From the NCBI GenBank assembly GCA_020161365.1, contig JAIUNU010000002.1, positions 434,001 to 498,000 of the forward strand: 64,000 nt of DNA, read 5' to 3'. The notes under the pieces were generated by a model that worked only from the letters and a program-made list of their open reading frames with translations, did not search any database and had not been told where the DNA came from. Both the position numbers and the translations under genes were made by a program. This DNA is from Pseudomonadota bacterium. Lineage in GTDB: Bacteria; Pseudomonadota; Alphaproteobacteria; Caulobacterales; Caulobacteraceae. Positions 59,573 to 64,000 of the stretch are shown here, piece after piece (the stretch's first letter is position 1; the number at the start of each line of letters is the position of its first letter).

Positions 59573-60016
59573 ATGACCTTTGGCGCGCCCTACCAGTGGA
59601 TCAACCTGCTGGCCCTCGTGATCTCGACAGGAGTCGCGGCTTGGCGCGGTCGCTGGCCCGAACGCGCCGCCGCCGCCGCCATGGCCCTGGCCTGGCTGGC
59701 CACCACGGTCCTGCACGATGCGACCCAGCTGTACGGCCCGCAGGTCTTGATCATGGCGATCGATGTCGCGCTGCTGGCCGTGCTGCTCAGCATCGCCCTG
59801 ACCTCGGACCGCTGGTGGCCGATGTGGGCCGCCGCGTTCCATGGCCTTTCGGTCGTGCTGGCGCTGGCCATGATGGCCGATCCCAAGGTTTGGGCCCGCG
59901 CCGGCTTCATCGCCGCCAGCGTCTTTGGCTACCTGACAATGCTGGCGCTGTTCGTGGGCGCGGTCGGCCGCAAGCCGTCCTCGCCTGACGCCGCGTCACG
60001 GCTGACAGAGCCCTGA
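59573..60016 (+). CDS. four-helix inner-membrane protein, unknown function
   Basis: 147 residues. Four hydrophobic segments at about 8-24, 33-50, 58-76 and 85-130 (the last possibly two helices), linked by short charged loops (RGRWPERA, TSDRWWP). The tail (RKPSSPDAASRLTEP) is polar. No conserved motif known to me. The ribosome site before ATG 59573 is weak. The thiolase gene follows after 38 bases. Confidence 0.6.
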   Translation: MTFGAPYQWINLLALVISTGVAAWRGRWPERAAAAAMALAWLATTVLHDATQLYGPQVLIMAIDVALLAVLLSIALTSDRWWPMWAAAFHGLSVVLALAMMADPKVWARAGFIAASVFGYLTMLALFVGAVGRKPSSPDAASRLTEP

Positions 60017-60054
60017 TCGCCTGTTTTCCTCCCGCCAACCAAGAGGAGGAACAC

Positions 60055-61227
60055 ATGGGCGAAGCCTATATCGTGGCGGCCGCGCGCACGGCCGGCGGAC
60101 GCAAGGGCGGACGGGTCAGCGGCTGGCATCCGGCCGATCTGGCGGGCGAGGTGCTCAATGCCCTGATCGACCGCAGCGGCGCCGATCCGGCCCTGGTCGA
60201 GGACGTGATCATGGGCTGCGTGGGCCAGGTCGGCGAGCAGGCCATCAACATCGCCCGCAACGCCGTGCTGGCCTCCAAGCTGCCCGAGAGCGTGCCGGCC
60301 ACCTCGGTCGACCGTCAGTGCGGCTCGTCCCAGCAGTCGATCCACTTCGCCGCCGCCACCGTGATGTCGGGCGCGATGGACATCGTCATCGCCGCCGGCG
60401 TCGAGAGCATGAGCCGCGTGCCGATGGGGCTGTCGTCCGCCCTGCCCTACAAGAACGGTTTCGGGACCTACAAGAGCCCGCGCATGGAAGAGCGCTATCC
60501 GGGCATCCAGTTCAGCCAGTTCGCCGGCGCCGAGATGCTGGCCAAGAAGTACGACCTGTCGCGCGAGCAGCTCGACGCCTTCGCCCTCACCAGCCACCAG
60601 CGCGCCATGGCCGCCACCAAGGGCGGCAAGTTCGCCGCCGAGATCGTGCCCATCCAGGTGACCCTGCCCGACGGTTCGGTGGAGACTCACGACAAGGACG
60701 AGGGCATTCGCTGGGACGCCACGATGGAGTCGATCGGCGGCGTGAAGCTGCTCAGCGAGGACGGCCGCCTGACCGCCGCTACCTCCAGCCAGATCTGCGA
60801 CGGCGCGGCGGGCGTGATGATCGTCAACGAGCGCGGCCTGAAGGCCCTGGGCGTCGAGCCCCTGGCCCGCATCCACCACATGACCGTCATCGGCCATGAC
60901 CCGGTGATCATGCTGGAAGCCCCGATCCCCGCCACCCAGAAGGCGCTGGAGCGGGCCGGCATGAAGATCGACGACATCGACCTGTATGAGGTCAACGAGG
61001 CCTTCGCCTCGGTGCCGACCGCCTGGCTGCAGGTGACCGGCGGCGATCCGGACAAGCTGAACGTCAACGGCGGCGCCATCGCCCTGGGCCACCCGCTGGG
61101 CGGCTCGGGCGCCAAGCTGATGACGACCCTGGTCCACGCCCTGAAGGACCGCGGCGCGCGCTATGGCCTGCAGACCATGTGCGAAGGCGGCGGCCTGGCG
61201 AACGTGACGATCGTCGAGCGGCTGTAA
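60055..61227 (+). CDS. acetyl-CoA C-acyltransferase (thiolase)
   Basis: 390 residues, standard thiolase length. Nucleophile Cys89 in VDRQCGSSQQ, NEAFAS, His346 in GGAIALGHPLGGSGA and Cys376 in TMCEGGG are all present. It cleaves 3-ketoacyl-CoA, or makes acetoacetyl-CoA in reverse, in the cytoplasm. The AAGGSVDRQCGSSQQ-type active site resembles degradative thiolases of the steroid/fatty-acid kind more than PhaA; precise substrate unknown. AGAGGAGG precedes ATG 60055. Confidence 0.93.
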   Translation: MGEAYIVAAARTAGGRKGGRVSGWHPADLAGEVLNALIDRSGADPALVEDVIMGCVGQVGEQAINIARNAVLASKLPESVPATSVDRQCGSSQQSIHFAAATVMSGAMDIVIAAGVESMSRVPMGLSSALPYKNGFGTYKSPRMEERYPGIQFSQFAGAEMLAKKYDLSREQLDAFALTSHQRAMAATKGGKFAAEIVPIQVTLPDGSVETHDKDEGIRWDATMESIGGVKLLSEDGRLTAATSSQICDGAAGVMIVNERGLKALGVEPLARIHHMTVIGHDPVIMLEAPIPATQKALERAGMKIDDIDLYEVNEAFASVPTAWLQVTGGDPDKLNVNGGAIALGHPLGGSGAKLMTTLVHALKDRGARYGLQTMCEGGGLANVTIVERL

Positions 61228-61278
61228 GAAGCCCCGCGCGCCAGCGACAAGCGACGGACGGCGGGGGGCGGCTTGCCT

Positions 61279-61602
61279 CTACCGTCCGAAGCGGGCGGGC
61301 GCGTAGGTCGCCGTGCAGGCGGCGTTGCACTGGGCCCAGCGGGCGCCGCACCCGTCATCGTCGCCGCCGGACTGGCAGAAATAGAGCGTCCTGGAACAGG
61401 TCGCCTTGCACAGGGCGACATCGCCGCCGGGCCGCCCGGCAGCCAGCGGGATCGGCGCGGGAAGAACGAAGGTCGGCGTCGTGATCGGCGACTGCAGAAC
61501 CGGCGCGGGCCTGGGCTTCGGCGTCGCCGGGATCGTCGGCTGGCCGGCCAGGGCCGGCGCGGCCACGGCGATCAGGGTCAGGGCGAGCAGAACGCGACGC
61601 AT
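61279..61602 (-). CDS. small exported six-cysteine protein
   Basis: 107 residues, Sec signal 1-19 (ends ALAG). A Pro-rich segment (about 22-55) leads to a domain with six cysteines spaced as C-x3-C-x6-C ... C-x6-C-x3-C (LCKATCSRTLYFC, then CGARWAQCNAAC), which suggests a helical hairpin held by disulfide bonds in the periplasm. No family recognised. Monocistronic, converging on the thiolase gene. Confidence 0.7.
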   Translation of the reverse strand: MRRVLLALTLIAVAAPALAGQPTIPATPKPRPAPVLQSPITTPTFVLPAPIPLAAGRPGGDVALCKATCSRTLYFCQSGGDDDGCGARWAQCNAACTATYAPARFGR

Positions 61603-61655
61603 GGTCGGAACTGTAGGCCGGCTGCGGTAAAGGTCCGATTAACCACGTTCTCGGG

Positions 61656-62234
61656 TCAGTTCAGCGGCGGGCAGTCGGAGTCGCGGTCCATCTGTCCCCC
61701 GCAGCGGAGGCCTTCAAAGTCGCGGACCCAGCCCGGAGGGCGCTTGGCGCGCTTGATGCGTACCCACATCACCGGTTCGCGCCGGGTCTTTGGAGCCGGA
61801 TCCCAGGCGATGTCGGCCAGGTTCGGCTCGATGTCGGGCGCGGCCCAGCCGAGGCGCCCGCCGGCGCGCCACAGGGTCATCCAGCCCTCGCCCTCATAGC
61901 CGATGATGTAGACGACATCGCCCTTGGCCAGCTTGTCGGCCTGGCTGTTCGGCTCGCGGACGACACCGCGGGACGGGACGATGTGAAACTCGCGGTCGAC
62001 CGCTTCGGCCCACTCGTTGGCCCGCAGCGCGCCGATCTTCCGCGCCTTGGGCGAGGGTCGGTCATAGACCGGGGCGGGACGGGTCCATTTCATCCGGCCT
62101 GAAAGCCAGCAGCCTTCGCCCGGGCATGCGCCCTTGTCGACGAAGTAGCCCTCAGTCAGCGGGGGCGGAAAGTCCTTGGTGGGCGTCGCGATCGTCGCAG
62201 CCTGCAAAGCCATAACCAGCAAACCGACCAGCAT
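61656..62234 (-). CDS. exported SH3-domain protein
   Basis: 192 residues; signal 1-18. A bacterial SH3-like domain about 45-120 (TRPAPVYDRPSPKARKIGALRANEWAEAVD ... GDVVYIIGYEGEGWMTLWRAGGRLGW), with paired cysteines before it (CPGEGCW) and at the C terminus (RCGGQ, DCPP). Such domains often bind peptidoglycan or a protein partner in the periplasm; the partner is unknown. ATG at 62234 has GGGGAGGG upstream, which lies in a perfect hairpin (62244-62269). Follows the carotenoid oxygenase gene on the same strand. Confidence 0.78.
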   Translation of the reverse strand: MLVGLLVMALQAATIATPTKDFPPPLTEGYFVDKGACPGEGCWLSGRMKWTRPAPVYDRPSPKARKIGALRANEWAEAVDREFHIVPSRGVVREPNSQADKLAKGDVVYIIGYEGEGWMTLWRAGGRLGWAAPDIEPNLADIAWDPAPKTRREPVMWVRIKRAKRPPGWVRDFEGLRCGGQMDRDSDCPPLN

Positions 62235-62243
62235 CTGAGCGCC

Positions 62244-62269
62244 CTCCCCAAGCGTCACCGCTTGGGGAG
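62244..62269 (-). promoter_or_regulatory. perfect hairpin covering the ribosome site of the SH3 gene
   Basis: CTCCCCAAGCG pairs with 62259-62269 over a 4-base loop. On the minus strand its 3' arm is CGCTTGGGGAG, which includes the GGGGAG ribosome site nine bases before the SH3 ATG. It can be read as a terminator of the preceding gene (no T-run) or as a translational block. Confidence 0.55.
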
Positions 62270-62293
62270 ACTGCTACGTCCGGCTCGTCCCTG

Positions 62294-63745
62294 TCACCCC
62301 CGCAGCATCTCGCGGCCGGCCCAGACGCTGTGGGTACCGCTGCTCAGCTTGTGGGGCAGGGCGACCCGGCAGACGACCTCGAAGCGCTTGGCGTCGACGA
62401 TCAGGCACTCGGACGTTCCCTTGTTCTCGTCGATGATGAAGGTGACCAGATAGCCGTCGTCCTCGTCGACCGCGCCGACCTTGGGCGCGAACGGCGCCTC
62501 GCTGGCGTAGCGGCCTTCGGGCAGGGTGATCGACCAGCTCTCGCCGGTCTCCAGGTCGTGCTTGACGAAGCCGTTGAACAGGAACCACCCCGGCCGCGTG
62601 GTGGTGGAATAGGCGTAGCGATAGGGCTTGCCGGCGTATTTCTGGTTGAACATGCCGAATTCCAGCACCCGGTCGTCCAGGTGCTTTTCGGTCGTCTCGC
62701 CGGTCTTCAGGTTGAAACGCCAGCGGTGCAGCTTGGGCAGGAAGCTGTGCTCGTCCAGATAGGCCATCAGGTGGCCATGGCCGTCGGGGGCGCCTTCCAG
62801 CGGGCGCGGGATCGGCTTTTCCTGGAAGTAGCCGTCCAGCACCACCTCGTCGCCGTCCTCGTAAGCGTTCAGCCAGTGCAGCACATAGGTCGGCTCGGCC
62901 TCGAACCAGCGGGGCTCGCCGCCCTCGCGCGGCACCAGGGCAAAGCGGCTCGGGACGCCCTTGTGCAGGCGCACGGCGTGGATGTCGCGCGCCATCAGCT
63001 CCTGGTCCCAGAACACCGGCAGGTCGTTGAGGATCGCGTACTTCGACGAGAACGCCATGTCGTGCGGCAGGCGCGGACCGGGCAGCGGCACGCCCTGATA
63101 GACCTTGCGCTTCCCGTCGGCGCCGACCACGCCATAGTGCATGTAGGGCCAGGCCTTGGAGTAGTTGAAGAACATCAACTCGCCGGTCGCTTCATCGACC
63201 TTCGGGTGGGCCGATACGCCCTCCAGCGGCGCCCAGCTGGCGACGCCCAAATTCTCCAGGGTCAGCGGGTCCAGGCGATAGGCCTCGCCGCACTGGTAGA
63301 AGGTCGCGATCGCCTCGCCGTTGTGGACGACGATGTCGGTGCTGGCGCTGTCCTTCAACGATCCGTGGGCGCCGAAGCCTGGCCGCTTGGAGACGCCGGG
63401 TCCGTCCATCAGCCCGCCCCACAGGCCCTCATTGACCTCCTGCTCGGCCTCGAAGCAACGGGTGCGGACGAAGCGGTTGCGATAGGTCGCCTGACCGCCC
63501 TTGAACTCGATCTGGTGGATCATCCCGTCGCCGTCGAACGGGTGGTAGCGGCCGACCGGGTCATGCACCGGGTTTTCGGTGTTGCGCAGATAGACCCCGT
63601 CGAGATCCGCCGGGATCGCACCTTCCAGCACCTCCAGGTCCCAGGCGTTGACCTCCTCGTGCTGCGGCGTCCAGGGGCCGGTCATGTAGGGATGGTTGGT
63701 CGGCCCCAGCGAGGTCCGCACGGGCGGCAGGCGTTCGACTTTCAT
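62294..63745 (-). CDS. carotenoid oxygenase (RPE65/CCD family)
   Basis: 483 residues, full family length. Seven-bladed propeller with four iron-binding histidines visible in order: VSAHPKV, RLPHDMAFS, YVLHWLNAYE and the C-terminal SGTHSVWAG. NPVHDPVGRYHPFDGDGMIH is the usual first signature. It splits a carotenoid, stilbene-like or lignin-derived double bond using Fe(II) and O2; the LP.../lignostilbene-type substrate is a real option in Caulobacter. It is the first gene on its strand here; upstream bases 63746-64000 hold its promoter. Confidence 0.9.
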   Translation of the reverse strand: MKVERLPPVRTSLGPTNHPYMTGPWTPQHEEVNAWDLEVLEGAIPADLDGVYLRNTENPVHDPVGRYHPFDGDGMIHQIEFKGGQATYRNRFVRTRCFEAEQEVNEGLWGGLMDGPGVSKRPGFGAHGSLKDSASTDIVVHNGEAIATFYQCGEAYRLDPLTLENLGVASWAPLEGVSAHPKVDEATGELMFFNYSKAWPYMHYGVVGADGKRKVYQGVPLPGPRLPHDMAFSSKYAILNDLPVFWDQELMARDIHAVRLHKGVPSRFALVPREGGEPRWFEAEPTYVLHWLNAYEDGDEVVLDGYFQEKPIPRPLEGAPDGHGHLMAYLDEHSFLPKLHRWRFNLKTGETTEKHLDDRVLEFGMFNQKYAGKPYRYAYSTTTRPGWFLFNGFVKHDLETGESWSITLPEGRYASEAPFAPKVGAVDEDDGYLVTFIIDENKGTSECLIVDAKRFEVVCRVALPHKLSSGTHSVWAGREMLRG

Positions 63746-64000
63746 GGGCGGATCCTCCGATTTTGGGCGGAGCTTACGGCCAGTCAGTCTTGTTGTGCAA
63801 GCTTCCCTTTGGGGCGGGGGAAGGTCGGGTCTCTGGAGAGGCTTGAGATTGCTTACGACCCTAGTCGGTACATTCCTGGCGCAGGATGATTCCGCTGATG
63901 CGAAATTTGGATGGTGGAGCTGGGTCGGTGCCCATGCCGGAACATGTCGATGAACAGGCGATCGGCTAGAACTCTGACATGTCGACCGTCACTCGCTCAG
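63746..64000. other. right-edge stretch without a complete gene
   Basis: No complete gene seen. An ATG at 63979 (MSTVTRS) is open to the window edge and could start the next gene on the plus strand, divergent from the carotenoid oxygenase, but only 22 bases are visible and no strong ribosome site precedes it. Confidence 0.25.

Overview
This window is high-GC alphaproteobacterial chromosome, most likely Caulobacter of the C. vibrioides (crescentus)/C. segnis group. The D-xylonate dehydratase and XylE genes of the Caulobacter xylose pathway, an acrAB-nodT pump with its divergent TetR repressor, putA with a divergent Lrp-type regulator, and tandem alpha-flagellin genes occur here in an order I recall from the C. 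crescentus chromosome. That placement comes from memory of the families and was not checked by search. No rRNA, tRNA or CRISPR array was seen.

Layout. 1-13.2 kb: the 3' part of xylD, a small membrane protein, a TPR-GNAT fusion, a YghU-type glutathione transferase, a TonB-linked outer-membrane barrel, a PIN/Phd toxin-antitoxin pair, xylE, a GH43 glycosidase, an SGNH esterase and a beta-CASP nuclease. 13.3-20.6 kb: a LOG-family protein, then the TipR-like repressor facing acrA-acrB-nodT, with a 24-bp perfect palindrome between them. 20.8-25.1 kb: a small membrane protein, an Lrp-type regulator and putA with a long structured leader. 25.1-31 kb: secreted polysaccharide enzymes (GH5 mannanase, type-B carboxylesterase, GH3 beta-glucosidase). 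31.1-33.1 kb: two near-identical flagellins with structured leaders. 33.4-35.3 kb: a 38-residue candidate, WrbA and a LysR regulator. 35.5-41.1 kb: a cluster of serine hydrolase, GntR regulator, degenerate M28-like protein and TonB receptor tied together by two copies of one palindrome. 41.2-45.2 kb: a two-component system, two small secreted proteins and a sterol-desaturase-like enzyme.

45.2-53.4 kb is a decayed mobile island. It begins with a deleted copy of a large serine recombinase and ends with a nearly full copy of the same gene, itself frameshifted near its 3' end. Between them lie a DUF3363 relaxase, a ribbon-helix-helix protein, a DUF2840 protein, an alpha/beta hydrolase, an XRE regulator and a Tat-signal gene split by an amber codon. 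53.5-64 kb returns to backbone: a GH31 enzyme with a PA14 insert, divergent dgoK-dgoA, a LuxR-type regulator with a C-terminal membrane helix whose linker contains a second well-formed gene in another frame, a thiolase, two secreted or periplasmic proteins and a carotenoid oxygenase.

Many genes fit one theme: take-up and breakdown of plant polysaccharide. CG-centred 14-bp palindromes of LacI-family type precede xylE, GH43, GH5, the esterase, bglX and GH31/dgoK, which suggests a dispersed sugar regulon.
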